Assembly (NCBI GenBank): GCA_039707655.1 | Contig: CM077665.1 | Span: 309,132,486-309,196,485, forward strand | Direction: 5' to 3' | DNA: 64,000 nt | DNA from: Elymus sibiricus | Taxonomy: Eukaryota; Streptophyta; Magnoliopsida; Poales; Poaceae | Part shown: positions 28,029 through 39,647 of the stretch, in pieces | How positions within the stretch are numbered: the first letter of the stretch is position 1 | How the letters are laid out: the number at the start of each line of letters is the position of its first letter | Translations under genes and position numbers: made by a program | The notes under the pieces: model-generated | Databases searched by the model: none | What the model was told of the DNA's origin: nothing | The model's input: the letters and a program-made list of their open reading frames with translations, nothing else

Positions 28029-31000
28029 TCATTCATATAAAACATCTTTGGAGCATTGGGCCTCTATTGCCCGAGCACCCTCCATTACTTGGGGGAAGTA
28101 TAGCTCGGGGCACCTATGACTCTTGTCAGGAGGCGGAGGTGCGGTGGCCATCTTGGTCGGCTGGAGCTTCGGCCAGTGCACCATGGTCCTTGCAAAGGCC
28201 ATCCGCGCGCCCTCGATGCATGTAGAGCGCTTCAGCACGTCAACTCGAGGCGCAGCATCACATAGCTTCTGCACCAGGCCGAAATAGCTGCTTGACAACG
28301 GCTCATCGGGCCACAGACGGATGCAGAGGTCCTTCATGGCCGGCTCCGCCATTCTGTGCATCTCCATCAGTTGCTTCATGTGATCAATGAGGAGAGGAGA
28401 GCGCTCGGGGGACTCAAACTGCGCCCAGAATAGCCGGGCCTCATCATCCTCCGCCCGCGAAGCATAAAGCTTGTTTGCATCCGCCGCACTCTTCTGGAGA
28501 TCCGCATGAACGCCTAAGGAACGCCACACCTGGGTGAGCAAAGCAAATTTGCTACCACCAAAGGTGCATCGCAGCGAATATGGCTTACCATCGATGACAG
28601 CCTTGACTTGGCGAACCTCCTGTTCGAAGGACCGCCTGTCCACCCGCTCCTTCTGAAACTCGGATTTCAACGCGGCTAGCTCGGCGGCTTGTTCTTTGCC
28701 TTTCTGCTCAAGGGCCTCACACTTCGTGCCGGCATCCTTGAGCTCTTGCTGCACCTCCTCCACCCGGGCATCATGCTTGGCGCTTGCAGCCTTCAAATTG
28801 GAAAGCGCGGTTGCTGCTTCTTCGACGGCCGTCTTCTTCTCCTCAGCCTCTTGCTTCATTTTCTAGAGCTCGGCCTTGAGTCTTTCAACCTCTGCAGCTG
28901 AAGCTGTGGAAGTAATAATAAGCAAATCACACTGGGTCACCAGTGCGGATCATTATCAATATACAGCTCGGATATTAGAATTCGGCTTACCTTGTGCCTC
29001 GTCGACCCTCTTGTTCAGGCTATCAAGCTCCTCTTCGGAGATTTTGAGCTTCCGATTCAGCTCGGTCAGCTCAGCGGCATTACCGGCCGCCGCCGATGAC
29101 GAGGCCTACAAAAAACTACATTCATGTATGTGCATCCCAACCCCCGAACTGTCAAGGACGTGGCTCTATGTTCGGTCCTCTTAAAGGCTTTTAGAACATT
29201 GCAGGACTAAATGGCACCTTGTACGTCATTGTTCATTCCTTTTTATCTGACCCCGGATGAGTTTTTGTAAACCCATCCGAGGCTCGGGGGCTACTACATA
29301 TATAAAGATAGCACAAATTTAAAATTAAAAGTTGTTCGGGAAAAGGTATTACATGACTCACCTTGAAGCCCGTCAAAAGACCATTGAAGGCCTCCTTCAG
29401 TCCGCTATCGACGGACTGAATTCCTTGTAAAACCGCACCCATAAGAGTGCGGTGATCCTCGGAGATGGGGGCGCTTGCTAGCGCCTCCTCCATAACCGGC
29501 CACCCAGCCGTTGGCGGCATCGGTGGTGATCGGGCAGTCCGATCTCTGATCGGGGACTGAGCCGGTAACTCCGGAGGCACATCGTGCTCTGGAGACGTCC
29601 TCGGAGGGGACTGGGCTTTTCTCTGCCCTTCCTCTTCAGCGACCAGGGGAGTGTTCTCCCCCTGGTCCTCAGCAGCCTGGGGAGTTTCCTCCCCTAGCCT
29701 TCGGCGGCCGTGGCATCAGCCTCGGCCATGGCGTGGTCACCCCCTCCGCCCGTGTTCGGCTCCAACGGAGCCTGGCTGGATGACACCTCCGCGGCATCCT
29801 TCGCGGCCCCTGGAGGTGTGGGGTGCGACGCAGTCCCACTTTCCGCTAGCTCGGCGGGTGGTGACTCCCCGTCCGATATTGGGACGGTGGGAAGAACGCG
29901 TGGTGGGCTGCGGATTAAAAGATGAACTTGCATTTAAAACATCGAGAAAAACTTCGCACAAATAACTTGGGAGTCTTCGGGTCCATACCTCTGAGCGGGG
30001 GGCTTGACCCTTAAGCTCCTTCGGGGAACCCTCTCAAAGTCCTCAGATCCCGCGTCAGAATCTGAGCTGTCATCGGGCAGGATCAACCTTGCCCGACGCG
30101 CCCTCTTCAGGGCAGGAGGAGTTGCTTCCTCCGCGGCGTTCGATGACGCCGCCCTCTTCCTTGCGAGGGGGGAAACGCCCTCCCCCCCGTCTTCCTGCTC
30201 CTCCTCATGACTGGAGGAGGCGTGGGTTTCCTCGGACACGGCGTCCGGCTGGTCCTTGATGCGGAGGCCCTCTCTGGCCTTCTTCTTCTTCTTCTCTTTC
30301 TTCTCGGGCGCCGAGTACGGCGCCACAACAAGCATCGCCGCCAACAGCTCTGACCTGGGGTCTTCGGGCTGTGGAGCCGGGTAGTTAACCTTCGCGGCTT
30401 TGCTCAGCCACTTCTGCGATAGTAGGGGAGAAGGCGTTCAGACTTTTTGCCGAAGAAACTGAGTCAACAGATTAAAATTATGCCATACCTTGGTGGGAGG
30501 GTTATCGGTGCTTAGACCCGAATCCTCTTCCGTGGCCGGCCAGCTTTTCTGAGGCTTGAATAGAGCCTTCCACAGCTTCTCGGGGGTGGTGCGGAAGAAT
30601 TGGCGCACGGTAGGCTCGTCATCGGACTGATAAGCCCACATTAGGGAAGCCCGGCGCTGGCAGGGAAGAGTACGGCAGTGGAGCATGACCTGGACCACGT
30701 TGACCAGCTCCACCTTGGCCTCGATCACCGAGGTAATGCGTTTCTACAGCAGCTTCACCTCGGCATTCGACCCCCAGTCAAGGCCCTTCCTAAGCCACGA
30801 GGTCAGTCTCGTTGGGGGTCCGGATCTGAATTCGGTAGACGCCGCCCAGCTCTCATCCCTTGGCTCGATGATGTAAAACCACTCCTTCTGCCAGGTCTTG
30901 ATCGTGTCGATGAAGGTGCCGGTAGGCCACTCGACGCGGGGGAGCTTGCTGATTACCGCCCCTCCGCAATCTGCGTGCTCGCTGGCCACGGTCTTCGGCT

Positions 31001-31358
31001 TCACATTGAAGACCTTGAGCCACAAGCCGAAGTGCGGTTCGACCCGCAGAAAGGCTTCGCAGATAATGATGAATGCCGATATGTGCATAAAGGAGTTCAG
31101 CGGGAGGTCGTGGAAGTCCAGCCCATAGAAAAACATGAGACCCCTGACGAAGGGGTGGAGCGGAAATCTTAGTCCCCGGATGAAGTGGGGGACGAACACC
31201 ACCCTCTCGCCTGCCTTGGGGAAGGGAATCACCTGGTTCTTCTCCGGGGCGCAGTGGAAGACGTTGGCGGGGAGGTAGCCGGCGAGCTTCAGCTCCCGGA
31301 TATCCTGGTCGGTGACTGTGGAGGCCTCCCACTTTCCCATGGAGCCCGAACCCGCCAT
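28029..31358 (-). pseudogene. Reverse-strand extra gene of a Tat-lineage element (putative gypsy-type transposon domain)
   Basis: On the strand opposite to gag, an ATG at 31358 opens a frame with the domain that Pfam calls 'putative gypsy type transposon' (PF04195, Transposase_28, as I recall): GKWEASTVTDQDIRELKLAG, FPLHPFVRGLMFFYGLDFHD, SFMHISAFIIICEAFLRVEPH. A TAG at 30744-30746 breaks it (Gln likely); the frame then continues to a donor at about 30490. The next exon, about 30452-29990, has a lysine run (KKEKKKKK) and acidic stretches. Smaller pieces follow near 29930-29230. The last segment (28859-28029) is a coiled coil rich in Glu/Ala/Lys. Such antisense genes with introns are reported in Tat elements; their function is unknown. 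Degenerate here. Confidence 0.7.
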
Positions 31359-31934
31359 GGCTAAGCTCGGAGGAAAGGGCGAGGAAGAAATGGATCTGGG
31401 CTCTCGAAGCTTGGAGAGATTGAAGAGGCGGAGGATGCGAATGGGAAGCGTGAATAGGCCTTGGGGTTTTTTCCCTTTTTATGAGACGAGCCGCCGAGTA
31501 GCCTCGCTTACCGCGCCGCAAATCCCTCCGCTTCCCAAGACATGCGTGCCGTTATGCGCGTGTGGAGATTAATCATGTCCCGTGTGAAACGGAGCACGAT
31601 ATGTGCATTGATAAGTCGTGTCGCTGTAAAAACGGCCTCGAACCGCGAATCGAGTTTTCGTAACTGGTTCAGTGGTCGTGGTAGGCCACGACCCTTCGTC
31701 GGAGGGGGGGTGTCAGAATCACTGTTTACACTTTGGCGATTGGCCTTCGGGGTTATGCAATTCATGGTGTTTGGTCAATCATATGATCGGAAGAAATACG
31801 TGTCACCGGAAACCGAACTAGTCTCAGCCGATCATGGAAAGGGAAGAAGAACTCACCCCGCAAGCCGAAGACTTTGATCATATGAAGCAGCTGGAGCTGA
31901 GACCCTTGGCGTTGGGGGCTAGTTCGGGGGCTAC

Positions 31935-32406
31935 TGAGGGAGTCCCGGACTAAGGGGTCCTCGGGCCGCCGGCTCATCTCTCAATAGGCCGGCTTGATGG
32001 GCCGTTCTCTGAAGAAGGGCCGAACACATTAAGACTCCACATTCCAGAAGGGAGCCCCGAAGGCGCGTCGTGCACTCCAATTCAAGATGAGGAAGTCGAC
32101 ATCTCCATCCTCGGCAGGAGGCCCATCATGTGTAAACCCTAGGTACCCCCCGGTGTCTATATAAACCGGGAGGGTTTTAGATCATACGACACAGAAACTC
32201 ATCTAGGGTTTAGTTAGTCGATCTCGAGGTAGATCAACTCTGTAACCTTCATACCATCAATATAATCAAGCAGGACGTAGGGTTTTACCTCCATAGGAGG
32301 GCCCGAACCTGGGTAAACATCGTCTCCTTCATCCCTTTGTTACCATCGATCCTAATCTCACAGCTCGGGACCCCCTACCCGAGATCCGCCAGTTTTGACA
32401 CCGACA
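31935..32406 (+). repeat. 3' LTR of the Tat-lineage element
   Basis: Pairs with 21431-21903 and ends TTTTGACACCGACA immediately before the second GCCTC duplication. Confidence 0.93.
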
Positions 32407-32665
32407 GCCTCGGCGGTAGGGTCTTACATCTATCGCCAAAAGCCCCGGCGGTACGACCGTTACGCCACGTCAGCGTTTGGCCGTTAGCCGACGGCCGCTG
32501 CCATTAACCTACCGCCAGCGTCCTTGGCGGTAGGGTGTGCGTCGCTACCGATAGTATCCTCGACGATAGGAAAATGGTCAAATCTCGAAAAAAAAATCGA
32601 ACCGAGGTCAGATCCGGCTCAACTTTCCTCAAAGGGTCAAAACATGAAATTTTGCCACCTCGGGT

Positions 32666-33099
32666 ACGTAACCGCCGGCCCGAAAATCAGTGCGTCGCCG
32701 TCTGCATCACGTGTCACATCGATGTCCTCGCCGATGGCACCGGTTTGAACCTAAAACTTATGAGATTTTCTGAAAAGGCTATTTCGAACCCACCTGAAAA
32801 TGAGGAATCAATAAAAAAACAAAAAAACATGACCGGCACAACAGTGAGAGAAGCAAGTTCCCAGTCAGGATCGTGCTTTTCCCGGTGTGCCAAACATATC
32901 TTGGGTTGGATAGACCAGGGTCAAAGAGGTCAGGTTACCGACTTCATGGATTTGAAGTTAAGGGTTCATTTCCGCCGGCCTCCACAATGTCAGACTTCAC
33001 TCCTGTAAGTAAGTAAAATATGAAAATACATTTCATGATGGATCTAACTATAAACTTTGGTATTATAGATGCTGCTAACAACTGGTCGGATATCCGAGT
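32666..33099. other. Spacer right of the large Mutator-like element
   Basis: Short open frames only; no recognised gene or element boundary. The first 90 bp may continue a coding fragment split by the insertion. Confidence 0.35.
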
Positions 33100-33426
33100 G
33101 GTTAATGCGCATTCCATTGAACTCTGCCTATGTTGTCCCGACATAGCCTGTCCCAAGCCCGGGTAAAGGAGGAGGGTTGTGGTAAGTTTTGCAAGCCAAC
33201 GTCAAAATTCAGACACACTTATGAATATGAAACCCAAAAGATCTTAGTTGGGGTGTAATCCTCTCAGCGACGCGTCACACCGGAGTCATCAAAGAACTAG
33301 TCATGGATAGGGGTGCGTGGAAGCTTGCCATCCATGTGACAGAACCATGAGTTGGTCGGGAGATCTTCTGGGATTCACCTCTAGCCTACCTTAACTTGTT
33401 TGGGACTAAAGGCGTTGTTGTTGTAT
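33100..33426 (+). mobile_element. LINE (L1-type) 3' end fragment
   Basis: The stretch AACTTGTTTGGGACTAAAGG followed by CGTTGTTGTTGTA at 33396-33426, and upstream coding remnants such as the GTGGAAGCTTGCCATCCATG region, match the 3' ends of grass L1-type LINEs as I recall them. The 33120-33260 part (CCCGGGTAAAGGAGGAGGGT) is a widespread grass repeat found with such elements. Heavily truncated at its 5' side. Confidence 0.5.
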
Positions 33427-33659
33427 AGATGTTGCTTTTTTTCTTCTAAAAAACTTGGTCAAACATGCACAAATTTAACTTTAAAAAAAATTATACACCT
33501 TATATTGTGGAACATAGGTAATATTCATTTTAAAGAGAGATTCAATATGACGAAGATAGAAAAATAATGTTGGATGACCACCATAATATCATGAATGTGG
33601 TAAGAAAAAAATTGTCACATTAAAAGGGAAGAAACGAACAAAACCGCGAACGATCAAAG

Positions 33660-35417
33660 TGTTGGAAATATGCCCTAGAGGCAATAATAAAATGGTTATT
33701 ATTATATTTCCTTGTTCATGTTAATTGTCTATTATTCATGCTATAATTGTATTAACCGGAAACCGTAATACATGTGTGAATACATAGACCATACCATGTC
33801 CCTAGTGAGCCTCTAGTTGACTAGCTCGTTGATCAATAGATGGTCATGGTTTCCTGACCATGGACATTGGATGTCGTTGATAACGGGATCACATCATTAG
33901 GAGAATGATGTGATGGACAAGACCCAATCCTAAGCATAGCACAAGATCGTGTAGTTCGTCTGCTAGAGCTTTTCTAATGTCAAGTATCATTTCCTTAGAC
34001 CATGAGATTGTGCAACTTCCGGATACCGTAGGAATGCTTTGGGTGTATCAAACGTCACAACGTAACTGGGTGACTATAAAGGTGCACTACAGGTATCTCA
34101 GAAAGTGTCTGTTGGGTTGGCACGAATCGAGACTGGGATTTGTCACTCCGTGTGACGGAGAGGTATCTATGGGCCCACTCGGTAATACATCATCATACTG
34201 AGCTCAATGTGACTAAGGAGTTAGTCACGGGATCATGTGTTACGGAACGAGTAAAGAGACTTGCCGGTAACGAGATTGAACAAGGTATAGGGATACCGAC
34301 GATCGAATCTCGGGCAAGTAACATACCGATGGACAAAGGGAATTGTATACGGGATTAATTGGATCCCCGACATCGTGGTTCATCCGATGAGATCATCGTG
34401 GAACATGTGGGAGCCAATATGGGTATCCAGATCCCGCTATGGTTCCCGAACCCGTAGGGTCTACACACTTAAGGTCATGTTTGCATGTCTGCATGGTTCC
34501 CGAACCCGTAGGGTCTACACACTTAAGGTTCGGTGACGCTAGAGTTGTAATGGGAATTGTATGTGGTTACCGAAAGTTGTTCGGAGTCCCGGATGAGATC
34601 CCGGACGTCACGAGGAGTTCCGGAATGGTCCGGAGGTAAAGATCTATATATGGGAAGTCCTGTTTTGGCCACCGGAAAATGTTTGGGATTTTTCGGTATT
34701 GTACCGGGAAGGTTCTAGAAGGTTCCGGAGTGGGGCCCACCTGCATGGGGGACCCACATGAACGTGGGTAGTGGGGGCAAGGCCCCACACCCCTGGTCAA
34801 GGCGCACCAAGATCCCCCCTTAGAAGGAATAAGATCATATCCCGAAGGGATAAGATCAAGATCCCTAAAAAGGGGGGATAACAATCGGTGGGGAAGGGAA
34901 AGGATGGGATTTCTTTCCTCCCACCTTTGCCAACGCCCCAATGGACTTGGAGGGCAAGAAACCAGCCCCCTTCCACCCCTATATATAGTGGGGAGGCGCA
35001 TGGGAGCTGCACCCCTTGCCCCTGGCGCAGCCCTTCCCCCTCCTACACCTCCTCCTCCTCCGTAGTGCTTAGCGAAGCTCTGCCGGAGAACCACGAGCTC
35101 CACCGCCACCACGCCGTCGTGCTGTCGGAGCTCTCCCTCAACTTCTCCTCCCCCCTTGCTAGATCAAGAAGGAGGAGACGTCCCCGGGCTGTACGTGTGT
35201 TGAACGCGGAGGCGCCGTCCGTTCGGCGCTTGGATCGGATCTTCCGCGATTTGAATCGCCGCGAGTACGACTCCATCAACCGCGTTCTTTGCAACGCTTC
35301 CGCTTAGCGATCTTCAAGGGTATGAAGATGCACTCCCTCTCTCTCGTTGCTAGCATCTCCTAGATTGATCTTGGTGACACGTAGGAAAATTTTGAATTAT
35401 TACTACGTTCCCCAACA
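33660..35417 (+). mobile_element. Angela/BARE-type Copia solo LTR, 1,758 bp
   Basis: A complete LTR from TGTTGGAAATATGCCCTAGA to TTACTACGTTCCCCAACA is flanked by CAAAG at 33655-33659 and 35418-35422. No internal domain, so it is a solo LTR. A TATA-like CTATATATGG lies near 34632. A 54-bp tandem duplication beginning ATGGTTCCCGAACCCGTAGG occurs at 34439 and 34493. Open frames near 34567-35307 are LTR sequence, not host genes. Confidence 0.96.
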
Positions 35418-35672
35418 CAAAGTACGATTGATCAATTCATGAAAACCAAGAGAGCTTAAATATTCAAATGTAACACTCTAGCTTGAAATTATTATTTTAT
35501 TATATCTAATATTTTCGTTTTATAACATTGTCAATGTTACAGGCTATGAATGATTCAAAGTCGGGTGATGTACTTCGCCTGTATCTATTGTAAGCATCAT
35601 CATCATTTGTTTTGGTAATAACATGATCATGCCTTATTTTACACCGTGTGTTTGCTGAATTTCTAATACTAA

Positions 35673-36330
35673 AGCTATGTTTGATAGCAAAGTATTAAGA
35701 CATCCAAAGTATTAAAAAACTACAATATTTTAACCTATAGCCGTTGCAGATTCGACAACCATGTCTAACAAGCATCCGCATACATAAACTTAAACGGACA
35801 TGCAGAAAGCTAACTTACCAAAAGCGAAAACAGTTGAACTAACAGAAGCTACACTCGACCGTCTTCAGCGCCGCTGAGGTAGGGGCGATTCTGTGTGTAA
35901 ACTGTGGGGTGAGCTGCCCCAACGACTTGATTGCAAGCCTAATTGTATTCATATTTGTGTAAAAAATCAGGACATTTTTGAAGATTAGTATAGTTGAACC
36001 CATAACTTTTAGGTGATGTCACCACAGTCACCACGGAAAAGTCCATGGATGCACCAGAATTGAGGCGATCAAATTGTGCTTCTTGGCAAGGAAGAAACAA
36101 ACGTGCCCAATTTCTTAGCGTGCTTTGTTTTTAAAAATAGGGTCTGTTTTTTATACAGAGAGAAAATACCGTGATTTGGCAAATTCTCTAGTATCAAATC
36201 ACAACTTTGAGACGCAAAAACAACGCATCGTTAAGAAAACTACATCAGTATTCTAAAACTAACCGCAAATCAAACTAATTGTAGTATTCTAATAATACTT
36301 TAAAAGAATACTTTGTTATCAAACGGAGGC
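35673..36330. mobile_element. Small inverted-repeat DNA transposon, Harbinger-like
   Basis: The left end GCTATGTTTGATAGCAAAGTA pairs with the complement of the right end (GCCTCCGTTTGATAACAAAG). TAA lies at 35670-35672 and 36331-36333. It has no coding capacity. A hAT origin is possible because the repeats are short and the duplication is only 3 bp. Confidence 0.6.
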
Positions 36331-37226
36331 TAAGACTTACCAAACACACTACTATTCATGAAAAAATGGACGAATTACATACACCGTTGTGCTGATGTTA
36401 TAGTTATGCATCGGGGTTATTTTTCTCTAACTTCGCCCTTGATGTCCGGTTGGGGAGAGAGGTCGTGGGGAAGCCGGGCAGCAAAACCTGTCGCGTCATT
36501 GATAAATTTAAAATTATTCTCCTTATAGTGTACAATAATAATTTTACTCTTGTTTTTCGAAAAGTGAGGCTAGTTGACCCCACAGGTTGTGTGTAGAATT
36601 GCCACTTGGAAATTAGGAGTGTTTGTTCATGCAACCCTAGCCAGCACATAACTGGCCACAGGAAGATCGAGACGGTTCGTGGATGTAGATGATCAGGCCT
36701 CCATGTGACGCAAGGGATGACGCCAACCAGATGGAGGAAACGTGGCCGAAGGGGGCACGCAAACGCGACCGAGCATCGGTGCGAGACGTGAGGTCCTCCG
36801 TCCTCTCCCAACCGACAACGGCACATAGACAGCTGTATACGTGATCTAATCGAAGCCGTCCACCACCCGAACCGACTCCGTCACCGAGAATCCACCAACC
36901 CCCTCCGCCCTCTTTTATACGCGTTCCCCTGCCCCCATTGTGTCCTGCTCCCGTCACCGCCCGTCGCAGGAACGGATCATCTTCTGTTCCGTCGCGGGGA
37001 TCGTCAGGTGCAACCATCTACCCTCCCCTCTTACTTTGGATTTAGATTTGATCTTCGAATTAGAATCACTGATGGTGTACCTCAGATGATTACTAGTATG
37101 GTTTGGTCGTGATTAGGTAGGTGGGTATGGTTTCACTTTTTAGCACGGCTAGATCTAGATCTAGATCCATTATTCGCATCATATCACGAATTCAATCTAT
37201 ACATGTTTCTTTCTTTCTTATTCAGA
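36331..37226 (+). other. Promoter-like region with a possible 5' UTR exon
   Basis: TTTTATACGCG near 36912 resembles a TATA box. It is followed by a CT/CG-rich leader up to a possible donor GTCAG|GTGCAA near 37010, then T-rich sequence of the type seen in plant 5' UTR introns. No coding exon is recognised. The Helitron starting at 37227 would interrupt that intron. Confidence 0.35.
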
Positions 37227-37372
37227 CTAGCACAAATGCCCGTGCGTTGCAACGGGATAAAACAATGATTCTTATGAATCAAAATTGACGAGGTCGAATC
37301 AAATCTTCTACCTGAAGCTTCCATGTCCACCGACGTCGATGCTCACACAGCCACAGGTGTCGGACTCCATCG

Positions 37373-37400
37373 CTAGGGCCCGTGCGTTGCAACGGGGTGA
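37373..37400 (-). repeat. Second Helitron 3' terminus, 146 bp inside the first
   Basis: CTAGGGCCCGTGCGTTGCAA, read on the minus strand, is another copy of the conserved Helitron 3' end including its hairpin. Two termini in tandem suggest read-through of one terminator or nesting of two Helitrons. Confidence 0.75.
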
Positions 37401-38115
37401 CAAAATTATGCCCTTCAAATCAAGCGACCGATAACATAACACCTATAATGATTATGGATAATATACAACCCATTTTGTTAATTCAAAATCAATAAAACTG
37501 TTGTTGGTTGCACTTATAATAATTAGACATGCTAATATAATATATTTAGTTGATGGACTACATGACACCAGCTTAAAGACTGGTTGTCTTGAACCAAAAT
37601 GAATCAAACATATTACGTGATTAGATCTCTTATTGCAACTGCAAGCTCAACGCACCGCAAGGCTTAAGTTCTCTTATTTCAGACATGTGTAGCTACTAAC
37701 ATCATTAAGGCATCATTATTAGGGGTAGTAGTGCTAGCGCATAGTCTTCTTCTTCATAGATTGTGATTTGTGAAATACTCTCGCAGTACATTGTCTTGTT
37801 ACACCGTCTTGTGTCGTCGCCAAGTCCTAATGAGAAGCAATGTTTAGCTGATAAGAACTCTACCAAAAAGTAATTAATGGCAATAAAGCTGGGATTGTAT
37901 TAGTGCGTGCTCATAAATCCCACATGCAGTTGGCCTCTCCTCTGAAATATGCAAGACACAGAAAACATGTGCTATCGTTAATCGACTACTGGACCGTTTT
38001 TGATACAATAAATCAGTAAGAAAAAACACAGGCAAGTGGAGAAAATATGAACTGCTGTTGTTGCTCCTCTTCACTAACCTCGGTGACTTGGCTGTCTTCA
38101 TTTTGATCTCCCAAG

Positions 38116-38256
38116 ATCTTTTTTGATGGCCCTTTTGGTGCACCATCTCAAAATTACAAGAAATACGACATCCTTCTGTTGATCGGTCTCGGAATTGGCA
38201 CAACTCCTTTCATTAGCATACTGAAGGATCTCTTGAACAACATAAAGTCTAATAAA
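38116..38256 (+). pseudogene. Captured exon of a respiratory burst oxidase (NADPH oxidase)
   Basis: Exactly 47 codons follow a CCAAG acceptor-like site and precede AAA|GTAACT. The peptide contains [20 protein letters not shown] and then [17 protein letters not shown]. This is the FAD/NADP-binding region of plant RBOH enzymes, which make superoxide at the plasma membrane. Nothing else of the gene is found nearby. It lies on the plus strand inside a Helitron oriented minus, so it would be antisense to Helitron transcription. A gene fragment, not a working gene. Confidence 0.75.
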
Positions 38257-39280
38257 GTAACTCAATCACTGAAAGTTCTTTCTCATACATGCATGACGAG
38301 GAGTTAGGCAGTACCACTCTGATTGCCATGGTTCAATCGCTCCAACATGCAAAAAAATTGCCATGGTTCAATCGCTCCAAAATGCAAAAAATAGCGTGGA
38401 TATCGTCTCCGGTGGCAAGGGTTTTTTTTTCTTCTTCTCCCTTATCACTCCCTCTGTTAACTGCAAAAAGTTTTAGATACGCCATGGTTTCTCTCTTTCC
38501 TGACTACTGATTCACAGATCCGGACACACTTTGCAAGGCCAAACTGGAGAAAGGTGTACTCTGATTTGGCCAGTACCCACAAGAACACTCGTATAGGTTA
38601 GTCACATTTGATTATTTTTTGTAGCGGTGCACCAAATCAAAATTTAAGTGACAAAAGGGCAAATAGAGACAGAATGGGGGCGTGGGCGAGGGAAAGGTCC
38701 TGCTGTCGTACGTGCGCGCCGAGGAGAACCGCCTCGCCCCGCGCGCACAAGGCTCACACGCTGCAGAAGGCCGCAAAGAATGCTCAATATCTCCCTTGCT
38801 TCCGTTGAGGCCGTGTCGCGCTGGAGGCCTTGGCCGAGTCGCAGCAGCGGGGTAAGACCCCGGCGGCGCTCCCGATCGGTTGCAGCGCCTCATTGTGCTC
38901 ATCATGGCGAAATCGACGCTAGAGGGCTTTTCTCCTCCGATCCAATCTCTTCCTTTTTCCTTCGAAGCCTGCCGCGTCTTATCCGCTCTTTCTGTTCTAT
39001 TTAATCACAATTTTCTCTCCGATCCCTCCTCTTCCTTTTTTCTTCCGAAGCGTGCCATGTCTTTTCCGTAATCCTTCTATTTTAATCGGTTCTCCTGTAG
39101 CCGTGCCTTTTCCGTTCTTTATTTTATCGATTTTCTCTCCTTCGTTAACTCCTTCTTCCCTTGATTCTCAAGACGGCTTGTTGATTTCTGATCACAGGCA
39201 TATATAAATTAGTGCAATAGGTTGTAAAGGGGCGAGGTGGTACTATTTAATAAAAAAACGAATCCTTATTCTGCACAAAG

Positions 39281-39354
39281 CGTGAGCTAGCCCAGTTGGT
39301 TGGAGTCTTCGTGAGTGATTGGTAGATTGGGAGTTCGATCCCTCGGACCACCAA
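39281..39354 (+). repeat. tRNA-like or SINE-like sequence with A and B boxes
   Basis: TAGCCCAGTTGG (39288-39299) fits the pol III A box and GAGTTCGATCCC (39331-39342) the B box at tRNA spacing. The acceptor stem does not pair, so this is a tRNA-derived repeat or pseudogene inside the Helitron, not a working tRNA. Confidence 0.5.
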
Positions 39355-39647
39355 ATTCTTTTTGCCTCCTCTCCTGGGCCGCATGAGCCTGGGCCGTAGT
39401 CCTCCATACACGCACGCAGGGTGGCCAGGTGGGCTGCCTTCCTTGGGCTGAAACAGACGTACGCAAACGATGACGTACGAAAAAATCTGTTCGCCAACTT
39501 CTTCTCTATTTCCCTCGAAACGTTTTTTTTCAGATCCACTAAAATAAGGACTGCGGGTTCAATTATCAAAAAACACAGGACTTTTTTGGAAAAATTACGT
39601 GACGGTGAACCCACGGAGTCAATCCGTGCTTTATTATTAGGGAAAGA

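Larger units (their letters stand above)
21431..32406 (+). mobile_element. Gypsy LTR retrotransposon, Tat lineage, without pol
   Basis: Two LTRs (21431-21903 and 31935-32406) and a GCCTC target duplication (21426-21430, 32407-32411) define the element. It keeps gag-protease, has no reverse transcriptase, RNase H or integrase, and carries an extra multi-exon gene on the opposite strand before the 3' LTR, a trait known from Tat-lineage elements. A putative primer-binding site TTGGTGCTTTCATTGAGAG follows the 5' LTR, and a GGGGGCTAC purine-rich tract precedes the 3' LTR. It sits inside the Mutator-like element and contains an Athila-type solo LTR. Confidence 0.92.
17794..32656 (+). mobile_element. 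Large Mutator-like element with a plant-mobile-domain gene
   Basis: A perfect 9-bp duplication ACCTCGGGT lies at 17785-17793 and 32657-32665. The terminal inverted repeats share GTTTTGACCCTTTGAGGAAA and continue with AATCTGACC-like blocks. Dense GGCGGTAGG/CCTACCGCC repeats follow at both ends (17885-18050 and 21240-21430, resuming 32407-32580). Without the inserted Gypsy element it is about 3.9 kb. Its only gene is a decayed plant-mobile-domain gene; no MULE transposase is visible. Confidence 0.85.
37227..39647 (-). mobile_element. Non-autonomous Helitron, minus orientation, 2.4 kb
   Basis: On the minus strand the 5' end is TCTTTCCCTAATAATAAAGC at 39647, and the 3' end CCCGTTGCAACGCACGGGCA then TTTGTGCTAG ends at 37227. 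Stem CCCGT/ACGGG (37239-37256) lies near the terminus. Host A at 37226 and T at 39648 fit the insertion rule. A second complete 3' terminus is present at 37373. The interior carries a captured NADPH-oxidase exon and a GC-rich fragment (about 38680-38930). No Rep or helicase. Confidence 0.8.

Noticed and set aside
34567..35307. Frames of 140-180 codons in the Angela LTR
   Set aside because: LTR sequence with no conserved domain; both strands open.
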